Shown here: positions 1 through 9,089 of the stretch, piece after piece
How the letters are laid out: every line of letters begins with the position of its first letter
Numbering within the stretch: the first letter of the stretch is position 1
Origin: JABDGM01 sp046349975
Lineage (GTDB): Bacteria; Planctomycetota; Planctomycetia; Pirellulales; Lacipirellulaceae
NCBI GenBank assembly: GCA_046349975.1
Contig: JAXMBH010000016.1
Span: 1-64,000, forward strand
Direction of reading: 5' to 3'
DNA length: 64,000 nucleotides
Position numbers and translations under genes: made by a program
Notes under the pieces: generated by a model
Seen by the model: only the letters and a program-made list of their open reading frames with translations
The model's database searches: none
What the model was told of the DNA's origin: nothing

Positions 1-155
1 TGCGGCGCGGCGGCCGCCGTGTGTGCGGCGACGCAGAGCGCAAGGAGGCAACGGACGCTGTAAATTCGCGTAGTCATCACGCTCATCTTACGCACGGGAC
101 GCGGTCAAACTGCAACAGGCAACACCTGCCGGCGAGGCCGATTCAGCGGCCGGGC

Positions 156-1532
156 TCAACCTACCAACTCCCCAATCGGCGCCGCCTCAGACGACACCGG
201 CCTCTGCAACCGCCCCTGCGCATCCGGAATCGCAAGGTGCGGATCAATGCCCAGGTTATGGAGCAGCGTGGCGTGGATGTCGCCAAAGGTGACCGGGCGA
301 TCGACCACCTCGCCGGCTTGTTTGTCGGTCGCGCCGATGACCTGGCCAGTCCGCATCCCGCCGCCGGCGAGCAGCGCCGAGTTCACGCGGGGCCAATGGT
401 CGCGGCCGGCGTCCTTATTTATCGTGGGTGTGCGGCCGAACTCGCCCCACACGACGACCGAGACATCCTTATCAAGACCACGGTCGTGCAAGTCTTGAAT
501 AAGCGCCGATACGCAATTGTCAAGCAGCGGAAACTCGGTGCGGCCTTGCGCAAAGTTGGCGCCGTGCCAATCCCAACGACTGAAATTCAAAGAAACCACG
601 CGCGCCCCAGCTTCCACCAGCCGGCGAGCGACGAGCAAATTCTCCGTCACGCGTGGCGCCGAATCGGCATTGTATTCCGGCACACCTTTGCCATAACGTT
701 CAACGACCTTCGGATCCTCGCGCGAAATATCGAGTGCTTCCACGAGTTTCGGCGAGGCCAAAATGCTCCAGGCCTGATCGATGAATTGGTCGCGTTCGTT
801 CTTGGCGGATGAGGCATCGACTTTGCTGCGCCAATGATCGAGTGTGCGGAGCAGGTCGCGGCGCCCGCGGAGCCGATCGAGCGACACATCGCGCAGCACG
901 AGCTGGCCGGCGTCGGGGGCGAGTTCCTTGGTGCTGGCCGCTTTCTGGCCCGGGTCGTATTTATCGACGAGGCCGTAGGGCGCGTACGGCGCGCCGAGGA
1001 AGCCGCCATCGCCGGGCGTTCCCCACGGGGCGTGGCTCGTGCGATAGAACAGCGCGAGGTTTGGCGGCACCTCACGACATGCCGGGCCTTGGATTCGCGA
1101 CACCCAAGCACCAAGCGATGGCGAGCCGGGGTCGAGCCGCGGGAACATGCATTGTTCGGCATAGTGCGGCCCGCGAGCATCGACGATGCTTCGCACGATG
1201 GCGACCCTGTCCATCATCGTGGCGAGTTTGGGAAACAACTCGCAGATTTGGATGCCCGGCACATTGGTGTTGATCGGCTTGAATTCGCCGCGAACCTCGG
1301 CCGGCGCTTCGGGCTTGAGGTCCCACATATCCTGATGCGGCGGCCCGCCCGGCAAAAAAATGTTGATGAGCGATTTATGGCCCGCGCGTACGCCTTGGTT
1401 GGCCTCGGCTCGCAGCAGCGAGGGCAGGCTAAGCCCGCCGGCGAGTGAACCGCCGACAATGAGAAAGTCGCGTCGTGAGAGACCGTCGCAGAACCGGCCG
1501 CGGCGGGCCGACTTCTGAAGCAAGGTGAGCAT
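156..1532 (-). CDS. DUF1501 domain-containing protein with Tat signal
   Basis: 458 residues. The N-terminus carries a twin-arginine signal (LSRRDFLIVGG) followed by a hydrophobic stretch, so export in folded form is likely. The body matches the DUF1501 family, related to the alkaline phosphatase/sulfatase fold: it has the early PGGPPHQDMWD motif, EFGRTP and GRDHWP near the C-terminus, in the same order as the second DUF1501 gene in this window. The start is supported by GGAGG about 9 nt upstream of the ATG. It is divergent from the cytochrome/WD40 gene, 75 bp apart. Family members are abundant in planctomycetes and normally pair with DUF1549/DUF1553 proteins; no such partner lies next to this copy. 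The exact substrate is unknown. Confidence 0.93.
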   Translation of the reverse strand: MLTLLQKSARRGRFCDGLSRRDFLIVGGSLAGGLSLPSLLRAEANQGVRAGHKSLINIFLPGGPPHQDMWDLKPEAPAEVRGEFKPINTNVPGIQICELFPKLATMMDRVAIVRSIVDARGPHYAEQCMFPRLDPGSPSLGAWVSRIQGPACREVPPNLALFYRTSHAPWGTPGDGGFLGAPYAPYGLVDKYDPGQKAASTKELAPDAGQLVLRDVSLDRLRGRRDLLRTLDHWRSKVDASSAKNERDQFIDQAWSILASPKLVEALDISREDPKVVERYGKGVPEYNADSAPRVTENLLVARRLVEAGARVVSLNFSRWDWHGANFAQGRTEFPLLDNCVSALIQDLHDRGLDKDVSVVVWGEFGRTPTINKDAGRDHWPRVNSALLAGGGMRTGQVIGATDKQAGEVVDRPVTFGDIHATLLHNLGIDPHLAIPDAQGRLQRPVSSEAAPIGELVG

Positions 1533-1607
1533 GGCGGAACCCTCCGGTGTGGACAGACGACCGGCTATTATAATAGGTGGCGACCCGACGCCAATCAGGA
1601 AAGCACC

Positions 1608-2990
1608 GTGCCGCCCTCACGAATCACAAATCGACCGCTCCTCTTGGCCATGCTCGCTATCCTGCCACGTACCGTGGCGGCCGATGACGCGTTCCGGCCG
1701 GTAAGCTTCGTTCGCGATGTCGCGCCAATCCTGATCAAACACTGCCAGGCCTGCCACGGGCCGAAAACGGCCGAGAGCAACTATCGCCTCGATTCGTTTG
1801 ATTGGCTCATGAAGGCTGGCGATTTCGGTGAGCCGCCCATAACGCCCGGCACGCCCGAGAAGAGCAAGATCTACGATCTGATCACGGCGGACGATCCCGA
1901 TGTGCGTATGCCCAACAACGGAGGTCGGCTGGCCGAGTCTGAAATCCGAACCATCGCCGAATGGATTCAGCAGGGCGCGAAGTTTGATGGTGCCAGCCCG
2001 ACGGCCCCGATCCGCGAGCAAGTTCCGCGCGATATTCCGCATCCGAAATCGCCCGAGGTCTATCCGGCCCCAATGCCCATCACGGCAGCCGCATTCACGC
2101 CGGATGGCAATCACTTGCTCGTGGGCGGTTACCACGAATTACTGATGTGGGATTTGACATCAGACCAACCACCGGTGCGCATCGGCAACATGCCCGAGCG
2201 CACGTTCGCAATCGAGTTCTCGCCCGATAAAGCATCGTTGGCGATTGGTGGCGGTTCGCCCGGAGTCGAGGGCGAGGTCAGGCTGATTCCCTGGCAAAAC
2301 GGGCCGCAAGCGGGCTGCGATCACAGGGTACTGACCGCGCTAGAGGACGTTTTGTTCGACATCGCGTTTCGGCCGGATGGCAAGCAACTCGCAACCGGCG
2401 CGGCGGACGGCACGGTTCGCGTGTTCGATTTGGCCGCTGGCACAGAACGATTGAAAATCAACAATCATTCGAACTGGGTGACGGGCGTCGCCTACAGCGC
2501 TGACGGAAAATCGATCGCCACCGCCAGCCGCGATAAAACATCCAAGCTTTTCGATGCAGAGACCGGGACGCTGCTCCTAACGCATTCTGAGCCGACGGCT
2601 GCGGTGCGTGGAGTTGCGTTCGCATCAGCCGGAAAATCGGTGATCAACGCCGCTGGGAACCGGTTGGTTGTTTGGAACGTTGAAGATGGCAAATTGATCG
2701 GCGAGATGCCGGCGTTTGATGGCGAGATCTACGCGATGTCGGTGGCGGGTGACTTCGTGTTCGCGGCGGCGCTTGACCGAACGGTCCGCCAATTCAAGTT
2801 GGCTGATCGGTCGCTTGTTCGTACACTGACGCTGCCTGCCTCGTGGGCGGTTTCGCTGGCAAGGAATATACCGTCGCATCGCCTGGCCGCGGGCGGTTCA
2901 GATGGTTCGATCACGATATGGGATTTCGAGACGGGCGGGCTGGTGAAGCAATTTGTTGCGATTCCATTGGCGGCGAAAGTGGCAAAATAG
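1608..2990 (+). CDS. Planctomycete-type cytochrome c domain protein with WD40 repeats
   Basis: 460 residues, starting at GTG with AGGA about 7 nt upstream. A short hydrophobic signal peptide precedes a cytochrome-like module with a CQACH haem-binding motif near residue 45 and the downstream MPNNGGRL segment typical of planctomycete cytochrome C (PSCyt1-type). Residues from about 155 onward form a WD40 beta-propeller with repeats such as DVLFDIAFRPDGKQLATG and WVTGVAYSADGKSIATAS. The predicted location is the periplasm. Such proteins usually accompany DUF1501 or DUF1549/1553 genes, and here it is divergent from a DUF1501 gene. Haem attachment is inferred from the motif; the redox partner is unknown. 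Confidence 0.9.
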   Translation: MPPSRITNRPLLLAMLAILPRTVAADDAFRPVSFVRDVAPILIKHCQACHGPKTAESNYRLDSFDWLMKAGDFGEPPITPGTPEKSKIYDLITADDPDVRMPNNGGRLAESEIRTIAEWIQQGAKFDGASPTAPIREQVPRDIPHPKSPEVYPAPMPITAAAFTPDGNHLLVGGYHELLMWDLTSDQPPVRIGNMPERTFAIEFSPDKASLAIGGGSPGVEGEVRLIPWQNGPQAGCDHRVLTALEDVLFDIAFRPDGKQLATGAADGTVRVFDLAAGTERLKINNHSNWVTGVAYSADGKSIATASRDKTSKLFDAETGTLLLTHSEPTAAVRGVAFASAGKSVINAAGNRLVVWNVEDGKLIGEMPAFDGEIYAMSVAGDFVFAAALDRTVRQFKLADRSLVRTLTLPASWAVSLARNIPSHRLAAGGSDGSITIWDFETGGLVKQFVAIPLAAKVAK

Positions 2991-3084
2991 CACTAGCCTC
3001 GGGGCAGTGGGCTTCAACGGCACAAGTTCCTGAGCAACCGCGCAGCCGGATTTTGGCGCATCGAGCGGCACAAACGGGGCATTG

Positions 3085-4053
3085 ATGAAAGCAGTACAGG
3101 TCATCGCTCGCGGCAAGGCCCAGTTTGTCGAAGTCCCGATGCCTGCACTTCGGCCCGGCCACGCGCTGGTGCGCACGAAGTTTCTCTCACTGTGCGGCAG
3201 CGATATTCGCTACCTTCACCACGCTCCCAATGACGCCTACCCATTTCCGCCCGGCACGACTGGCCACGAAATGGTCGGGCGGGTAGAGGCGATTGACGCT
3301 GCCGATTCCGACATCAAAGTCGGCGACACGGTTCTCGCGCTCGCGCCCAGTCACGAGGCGATGGCGGAGTTTTTTCTCGCGCCGCTCGATCACGTATTGC
3401 CGCTGCCCGCAACGCTACCCATCGAACAGCTGCTGCAGGCCCAGCAACTGGGCACGGTGTTGTTCGCGAGTCAGCGCTTGCCGAGCGTGGCCGGAAAGAG
3501 CGTCGCTGTCATCGGGCAAGGCTCGGCTGGGTTGTACTTCAACTTTCAGCTGCGGCGACTCGGCGCGACCACCATCATCGCGCTCGATCTGGAAGAGCGG
3601 CGGCTGCGGCTGTCGCCAGAATTTGGCGCCACGCACACGGTGCATAATGCCGTGGTCGAGCCGATTGCCGCCCTCCGAGCAATTTGCGACGGCGACCTGG
3701 CCGATGTCGTTGTCGAGGCAGCCGGCGAAGTTGCGACGATCAATCTGGCTGTTGAGCTGGTCCGCAACAGCGGCGATATCTTGTATTTCGGTTATCCCCG
3801 CGGCCAAATCATTCCGTTCAATTTCGAGCTCTTATTTCACAAATGTGTGCATGCCCACACGATCGTCGGCGCGACCGTCGAGCCGAATCAAGCATCGACC
3901 CGCACGGCCATCGAGTTGATTGCGAGCGGCCAGGTCGATGTCAGCCGCATCATTACGCATCGAATTCCGTTTGAGCGCGTGATCGACGCCTACGAACAGC
4001 ATCGCACACGCGGCGATCAGTGCGTAAAAATCCTCATTGAAATGCCGGGGTAA
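3085..4053 (+). CDS. Zinc-type alcohol dehydrogenase family protein (MDR superfamily)
   Basis: 322 residues from the ATG at 3085 (an in-frame TTG lies one codon upstream). The fold is a medium-chain dehydrogenase. The catalytic-zinc Cys is in LCGSDIRY and the His-Glu pair in TGHEMVGRVE, and a Rossmann dinucleotide site (VAVIGQGSAG) sits mid-protein. The Cys-rich lobe that binds structural zinc in classical family members is missing: between GDTVLALAP and the Rossmann domain there is no cluster of four cysteines. The stop is 8 bp before the next gene, an Ldh2-type dehydrogenase, so the two are probably cotranscribed and act in oxidation of a sugar acid or polyol. The substrate cannot be assigned. 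Confidence 0.88.
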   Translation: MKAVQVIARGKAQFVEVPMPALRPGHALVRTKFLSLCGSDIRYLHHAPNDAYPFPPGTTGHEMVGRVEAIDAADSDIKVGDTVLALAPSHEAMAEFFLAPLDHVLPLPATLPIEQLLQAQQLGTVLFASQRLPSVAGKSVAVIGQGSAGLYFNFQLRRLGATTIIALDLEERRLRLSPEFGATHTVHNAVVEPIAALRAICDGDLADVVVEAAGEVATINLAVELVRNSGDILYFGYPRGQIIPFNFELLFHKCVHAHTIVGATVEPNQASTRTAIELIASGQVDVSRIITHRIPFERVIDAYEQHRTRGDQCVKILIEMPG

Positions 4054-4061
4054 AGCAGCCG

Positions 4062-5171
4062 ATGGAGGTTCAGCGCATATCCGCCGATTCGTTGCGGCAA
4101 TTCATGACGCAAGTATTCTTGCGCCTCGGCTACTCTGTCGATCAGGCCAGCGATGCAGCGAATGTTTTGCTCTGGGCCAGCCTCCGCAGCATCGATACGC
4201 ACGGCGTCCGCAATCTCAAGAACTATTACGTCGACCGCACGCTCAGCGGCTTGTTGCAGCCCGCGGCACAAATTCGCATCGAGCATGAAACGCCGCAATC
4301 CGCCCGCCTGGATGGCAATTCCGGCCTCGGCCTCGTAACCGCGTGTCATGCGATGCGGCTGGCGATTCATAAAGCTACGGAATCGGGCGTCGGCCTGGTA
4401 GCGGTTCGCAACACGCACCACCTCGGTCCGGCCGGGTATTTCGCGAACATGGCGGCCCAAGCCGGCATGCTCGGCATGTGCATGACCGGCCATTTCTTTG
4501 GCCGCGGCCACCATATCGGCGTCGCGCCGATGGAGAGCGTCGTGCCGATGTTCTCCACGAACCCGTTCAGCTTCGCCGCGCCGTGCGGCAAGCATCCGCC
4601 ATTCGTGCTCGATATGTCATCGTCGATTACTACGGTGAACCGCATCCAAATGCACGGCCAGGCCGGGATGCCAATTCCCGCCGGCTGGGCGCGCGACGCC
4701 GAAGGCAATGCGACGACGGACCCACTGGCGGCACGCGTTCTCTCGCCGCTTGGCGGCACAGCCGAACACGGCGGCTACAAAGGCCTCGGCCTCGCCATGA
4801 TGGTCTCGATCCTCTCTGGCGTACTTTCTCGATCGTGGGCGCCGATCGCCGAAGCGCTCACCGACCCCGGCGATCCCGGGCTATCGCCCTCAAGCAGCGT
4901 TTACAATCAACCCACGATGGGCCACTTCTTTTTCGCGGTTCGAATTGATCTCTTCCAGTCCCTGGACGATTTCCGTCAATCGATGGACGCAATGATCGAT
5001 GCCCTGCACGCGACACCGGTTGTAAGCCCAAATGCCAAAGTAAGCTATCCGGGTGAGCCGGAAGCGCAAATCGCCGCGGAGCGATTGCGTGACGGAATTC
5101 CGATCGCGACGCGCCTTCACAACGAACTGACTGAAATGGCCCAATGGTTCGGGATCGACCCGCCGCGTTGA
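4062..5171 (+). CDS. Malate/L-lactate dehydrogenase family (Ldh2) oxidoreductase
   Basis: 369 residues, close to the usual length of the malate/L-lactate/sulfolactate dehydrogenase family, which uses NAD(P) with a fold distinct from classical LDH. Family features seen are the N-terminal DQASDAANVLLWASLRSIDT region, THGVRNL, LVAVRNTHHLGPAGYFA with the conserved His, PMESVVPMFSTNPFSFAAP, and HGGYKGLGLAMMV. It lies 8 bp after the MDR dehydrogenase, which implies one operon and probably sequential oxidation of a hydroxy acid or sugar acid. The substrate is not predictable from sequence: ureidoglycolate, sulfolactate and 2,3-diketogulonate reductases all share this fold. Confidence 0.92.
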   Translation: MEVQRISADSLRQFMTQVFLRLGYSVDQASDAANVLLWASLRSIDTHGVRNLKNYYVDRTLSGLLQPAAQIRIEHETPQSARLDGNSGLGLVTACHAMRLAIHKATESGVGLVAVRNTHHLGPAGYFANMAAQAGMLGMCMTGHFFGRGHHIGVAPMESVVPMFSTNPFSFAAPCGKHPPFVLDMSSSITTVNRIQMHGQAGMPIPAGWARDAEGNATTDPLAARVLSPLGGTAEHGGYKGLGLAMMVSILSGVLSRSWAPIAEALTDPGDPGLSPSSSVYNQPTMGHFFFAVRIDLFQSLDDFRQSMDAMIDALHATPVVSPNAKVSYPGEPEAQIAAERLRDGIPIATRLHNELTEMAQWFGIDPPR

Positions 5172-5181
5172 TGACTGCACG

Positions 5182-6762
5182 TTAACTCTGCGAAGCGGAT
5201 GCGGTCGCGTTGAACAGCTTCGCAATGACAATCCCCGCGGCGAGAATGCCGGTCAGTATCACCATCGCGATCCAACCAGCGAAATCCCAGTAGCCGCGCA
5301 GCGCAACGACGATAAAGACGACGCCGGCCACCGCGTTCAACGCCTGTAACAACAACGGCATACGGAACTCGCTCGGCAAGCGGCGGTCAATCCACGGGTT
5401 GCACAGGCAAATCAGCCCGCAAGCGAACACGCCGGTGAATAGATTCACCGGAATGAGCAACGTGGTAAGCCCCGGCGGTTTCTCTTCGCCCATGCGGATC
5501 TGGTAGATGAAGCTCGCAGCCAACACGATCAATGCTCCGGCGGCGCACCACCAGATTGCCCATCTACGCAACCCGGCAAAGTCGCGCGCGCGGGGCGACC
5601 GCGGCCAAATGGCGACAGCAACTTCGCGGAGGATCGTCGGGGCAATTTCCAGCGTCCCATACAGCGTGCCGCCCATCGTCAAAAACACGGCCACCAGGTA
5701 CAGCGGGTAGAGCCAGGGGTGAATGCGAGTTACGAACTGGGCCTGATGTTCGAGGAACGCACCGTCGCCCGGAATCTGATGTTCCGGGCCGAGCACCAAT
5801 TTGCCCGAAGCAACAAACACAGAGGTGAAAATCAAAACCACCAGAAAACTCAGCGTGCAGTCGATCAGCGGTGCGCGCAGCCAGGTGCGCGGTGCCATGT
5901 CCGCTGCAATCGAGTTGAACATCCTGCTCGCCTCTTCGCTGGAATCGACCGGTTCACGCTCAATGGCAGCCGCGTTCCCCCACGCTTTGTCGCGAATGTA
6001 CGAGGTGTAAGCCAGGTAATCGTAACCCGCGCCCCCAATGACCCCGGCATACAGAGAAAGTTCGACCCAGACCGGCCGCTCGGCAATTTGACGCATGGCG
6101 GGCCTGGAGTCGGCGAACAGCCAGGCGGGATACTCGAGCCGCTGCGGCACAACAAAGCTGCCCAAAAAATCCAGCCAGTCGGGTTGGAAGATGATGAGCG
6201 TGACCATGACGGCAGCCAGCATTAGCGTGACGACGATGATCTGAATCTTCTCCAGCGCTGAATAGCCGCCGGATAGCGATAACGCGACGATTCCCAGGAC
6301 GAGCGCGGCACCCCACAGATGAATCGTCGCTCCGCCGAGGAACGGCTTCGTATGGGTGAGCCCGGCAATCAAGTCGCCCAACACGCTGGCATGGAAGCTA
6401 ATCCAAACCGGGATGAACGCCGCGGCCAGCAGAAAAAACAACATCGGCAAGGAGCCGCGCGGTACAACGGGCATCGCCATCCAGCGCTGAAACGGATGAG
6501 CGCCGGAGATCACCATGTGCCGGGCGGCCGAATAGGCGAGCGTCCACTTGAGAACACAGATGACCGTGAATAGAAACAGGATCGGATAGCCGAATATCAC
6601 GCCACCGCGCGATGAGAAGATCAACTCGCCGGTGCCGATCGTCAGCGATGCAATCACCGCCCCGGGGCCGAACAGCCGCAACCACTCGAGCGGATTGCGC
6701 GAACTCAGCGCTGGCGGCAGCGGCGGTATGATCTTCGTCGAGGCATCCGCGTCATTCGGCAT
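5182..6762 (-). CDS. Nramp-like family membrane transporter
   Basis: About 526 residues from the ATG at 6762; an in-frame GTG lies at 6768. It is a polytopic membrane protein with about 11-12 hydrophobic segments. The N-terminal segment GPGAVIASLTIGTGELIFSS aligns with transmembrane helix 1 of Nramp metal transporters, but the metal-coordinating DPGN is replaced by IGTGE. In helix 6 the MPH-type motif is absent and IGGAGYDYLAY stands in its place. The family is common in planctomycetes and annotated as Nramp, but loss of both metal-site motifs makes Mn/Fe transport doubtful. It converges on the Ldh2 gene, with 10 bp between the stop codons. Confidence 0.85.
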   Translation of the reverse strand: MPNDADASTKIIPPLPPALSSRNPLEWLRLFGPGAVIASLTIGTGELIFSSRGGVIFGYPILFLFTVICVLKWTLAYSAARHMVISGAHPFQRWMAMPVVPRGSLPMLFFLLAAAFIPVWISFHASVLGDLIAGLTHTKPFLGGATIHLWGAALVLGIVALSLSGGYSALEKIQIIVVTLMLAAVMVTLIIFQPDWLDFLGSFVVPQRLEYPAWLFADSRPAMRQIAERPVWVELSLYAGVIGGAGYDYLAYTSYIRDKAWGNAAAIEREPVDSSEEASRMFNSIAADMAPRTWLRAPLIDCTLSFLVVLIFTSVFVASGKLVLGPEHQIPGDGAFLEHQAQFVTRIHPWLYPLYLVAVFLTMGGTLYGTLEIAPTILREVAVAIWPRSPRARDFAGLRRWAIWWCAAGALIVLAASFIYQIRMGEEKPPGLTTLLIPVNLFTGVFACGLICLCNPWIDRRLPSEFRMPLLLQALNAVAGVVFIVVALRGYWDFAGWIAMVILTGILAAGIVIAKLFNATASASQS

Positions 6763-6882
6763 GAACACGCTGAAAGAAAAGTGGCGATTCGTCCGAAGTC
6801 TTGTGCGGGCGACTGCGGCGACGAGCGAACCTCAAAGCCGATGGGACCTAACTGATATCGCCTAATGTCGCGCACAAAAAAA

Positions 6883-6921
6883 GTGTCATCAACACGCCTC
6901 CACGCGGCGCGTTGATGACAC
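6883..6921 (-). terminator. Rho-independent terminator of the PEP-CTERM/dockerin gene
   Basis: An 11-bp perfect stem (GTGTCATCAAC at 6883-6893 pairing with GTTGATGACAC at 6911-6921) has a 17-nt loop. On the minus strand it is followed by a run of seven U (complement of the A-run at 6876-6882). It lies 20 bp past the stop of the gene ending at 6942. Confidence 0.85.
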
Positions 6922-6941
6922 GCAAGCCATTGATCAAGTAC

Positions 6942-8477
6942 CTACGCAGCGCGACGCCGCGAAGCCAACGCTGCCACGCCCATGAGCACCATCACGATGC
7001 TCGACGGTTCCGGCACACCGGCGCCGGCACCGAGGCCGCTGCCAGTGGCCGTTTGGCCGAAGTGCTCGCGCCACCGCATCAGATCGATGTTATCGACCTG
7101 CAAGCTACCGTCGGCGTCGGCCCGCAAATCGGTTGTCGAACCGACTGTATCTCGCCAAATGACGTAGTCGGCGGCGTCTACGACGCCGTTTTGATTGAAG
7201 TCGCCAGTTAAGCTCGGTGCCGTCGCCGCCAGAAGGGAGGTCAACTTGTAGCCGTTCTGCCCCGGCGAGTTCGTTACGCTAAAGAAGTCGTTGAAGTTGG
7301 CGCCAGTCAAACCACTCAAGTTGTTGGCGCGCAGAATGCCCAAATTCCACAAGTCTTGATACGACTTCTGCTCATCCCGTCCCACGTAGTCCGCAACATC
7401 TTTCGGGTTGCCATTGATGACGATCTGGTGAGTGGTTCCGGTCTGGCGTGCGACGCGAATGCCACCACCGCCGGTGGTTGTGTCGCCGTCAAGCGAGTTG
7501 GCCGCATCGCCGTTCACTGTGATAGAACCAGGGCCAGTAAAATTGATGATATATGTCTCGTCGTCGGTGAGATCCGCATCACCATTCGGTTTGCGGCCAT
7601 AGATAAACGCCAAGTCGGCCCGCAATGGAAGACCGTCGTTGTCTAGTTCCCAGTCATCGCCGCCCGATAGGTTCACATCGCCATTATTGATCGTCATTAC
7701 GACCCTGATGCCGGCCGCATTGTCACCCAACAAGTCGAAGCTGGAAACGCCGAACCACATTTGGCCTTCGTTGATGAGTTTTCCGCCGTTTTTAATGTTG
7801 ATCGTTTGCACGCTGTGGTCGTAGCCGTGGTACGACGCCAGCATAAAGGCGCCACCGGAAAAACCATTGTCTCGATCGCCGGTTCGCTCGAATGTTGCAT
7901 TGTCGATATTCAGTTCCGCGCCGTTCCAACGAGTCCACATGCCGTCGGGATCACCGCCAGCCGTGGTTTGATGCACGAACTTCGAACCGTTTGAGAGATT
8001 TAACGTCGGCGTGCCGGGAAAGCTGGCGTTCGGTTGAATTCGCCAGTCGCCGAAGCGATCCTGGCCGTCGTCGCCCGGGAGGAGTTGCCGATTCGGGTTG
8101 TAAAATACTGTTGAGCCATTGTTGATGTAGATATCGGTGCCAAGCTGTGTGCCGCCGGAGATGCTGACTGGCGGCGTTGTCGTGCAAGCTGCGGCGGAAT
8201 CGCACGGAAGGCGATCCAGATCATATCCACCGGCGCCAATCGTTTGGCCAACGCGAATGCCGTCGTTCCGACCCAGAACGAATTTGGCAGGCAACCCAGT
8301 GGCCGCATTGGGGTCGGTGGACCAATGGCCAGTCGCGTACGACGGCGTTGCCCCCACGTCGCCCGTCCATTCGCCGCTTCCGCCAACCCAGTACACGTTA
8401 TCGTAAACAGCGGCGTGACTTACAGTTCCAATACAAAATGATACTGCGAGCGCGTACAACGAGAGCTGCCGAGTCAT
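6942..8477 (-). CDS. PEP-CTERM sorting domain protein with dockerin-like repeats
   Basis: 511 residues. The ATG at 8477 is chosen because it gives a clean signal peptide ending in SHA|AVY and has AGGA about 8 nt upstream; the open frame continues further upstream without such features. The central part has beta-rich, Gly/Asn/Asp-rich repeats (GGTQLGTDIYINNGST, INIKNGGKL) like autotransporter-type passenger stretches. A dockerin-like pair of Ca loops follows (DFNQNGVVDAADYVIWRD and DADGSLQVDNIDLMRW). The C-terminus has the PEP-CTERM sorting signal (VPEPSS, a hydrophobic stretch, RRR). It is predicted to be an exosortase-processed surface or exported protein. No exosortase is encoded in the window. 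Confidence 0.88.
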   Translation of the reverse strand: MTRQLSLYALAVSFCIGTVSHAAVYDNVYWVGGSGEWTGDVGATPSYATGHWSTDPNAATGLPAKFVLGRNDGIRVGQTIGAGGYDLDRLPCDSAAACTTTPPVSISGGTQLGTDIYINNGSTVFYNPNRQLLPGDDGQDRFGDWRIQPNASFPGTPTLNLSNGSKFVHQTTAGGDPDGMWTRWNGAELNIDNATFERTGDRDNGFSGGAFMLASYHGYDHSVQTINIKNGGKLINEGQMWFGVSSFDLLGDNAAGIRVVMTINNGDVNLSGGDDWELDNDGLPLRADLAFIYGRKPNGDADLTDDETYIINFTGPGSITVNGDAANSLDGDTTTGGGGIRVARQTGTTHQIVINGNPKDVADYVGRDEQKSYQDLWNLGILRANNLSGLTGANFNDFFSVTNSPGQNGYKLTSLLAATAPSLTGDFNQNGVVDAADYVIWRDTVGSTTDLRADADGSLQVDNIDLMRWREHFGQTATGSGLGAGAGVPEPSSIVMVLMGVAALASRRRAA

Positions 8478-9089
8478 TGTGTGATCCTCGTGCTGGTTAA
8501 GAGAAAAGTCCGAATGAGCGTGGGGCAACTGGTACGCTGACAATCGGATCGCAACAAATAACAGTGCGAATGCTGAACAGATTAGATCCCAACCGGGTTT
8601 GAATCTAACAACCTTAAATGCGCGAATCAAGCGAAAGTTTCCAAAGTTGTACAAAAAGTTGAAATTCGTCATTTCCAAATAAGCTCGTCCACACTCTGTA
8701 GCAGCCAGGTTGATAGCAGTGGCGCGAGGCGGGGCTGCTTGTCTTCGAACTTCAAGCAACTAGCAGCAGCGGATTGAAGCGCGCACTCATTTACGCAATC
8801 ACGCTAGTCGCCCGCACAGTTGCCAACTTGTTTACAACTCGCGGAAAACAATTCGCCTTCCAGGTCGCAACTTCTGCAAAAAACGATTGACAAAACTCAG
8901 TCGGCTAACTACACAGAATCAACCGGCATCTTGTCTTTGTTGTACCGCTCACAATTCGTTATCCGTTCTGGGTTCGATCCGCGCATTTCGCCTTCCTTTG
9001 CAGGGGCTTGGTGCGCTATAGCTCACTTGGTTCGGCACTGCGCACGAACGCTGTGCTCGTGTTCTCGTCCATCCATGGAGACTTCTGGG
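8478..9089. other. Intergenic region between divergent surface-protein genes
   Basis: 612 bp separates the minus-strand PEP-CTERM gene from the plus-strand DUF1559 gene. It is less GC-rich than its surroundings. Reading frames run through it in both directions but lack signal peptides, ribosome sites or family motifs, so I call no gene here. It presumably holds both divergent promoters; no clear -35/-10 pair could be assigned. Confidence 0.5.

Noticed and set aside
21..812. Plus-strand frame of 263 codons at the left end
   Set aside because: It is antisense to the DUF1501 gene and has no signal or domain; the first 155 bp hold no supported feature.
8820..9089. 90 additional N-terminal codons for the first DUF1559 protein
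   Set aside because: They precede the ribosome site at 9077-9080 and would place the prepilin signal more than 100 residues into the protein, which is incompatible with processing.
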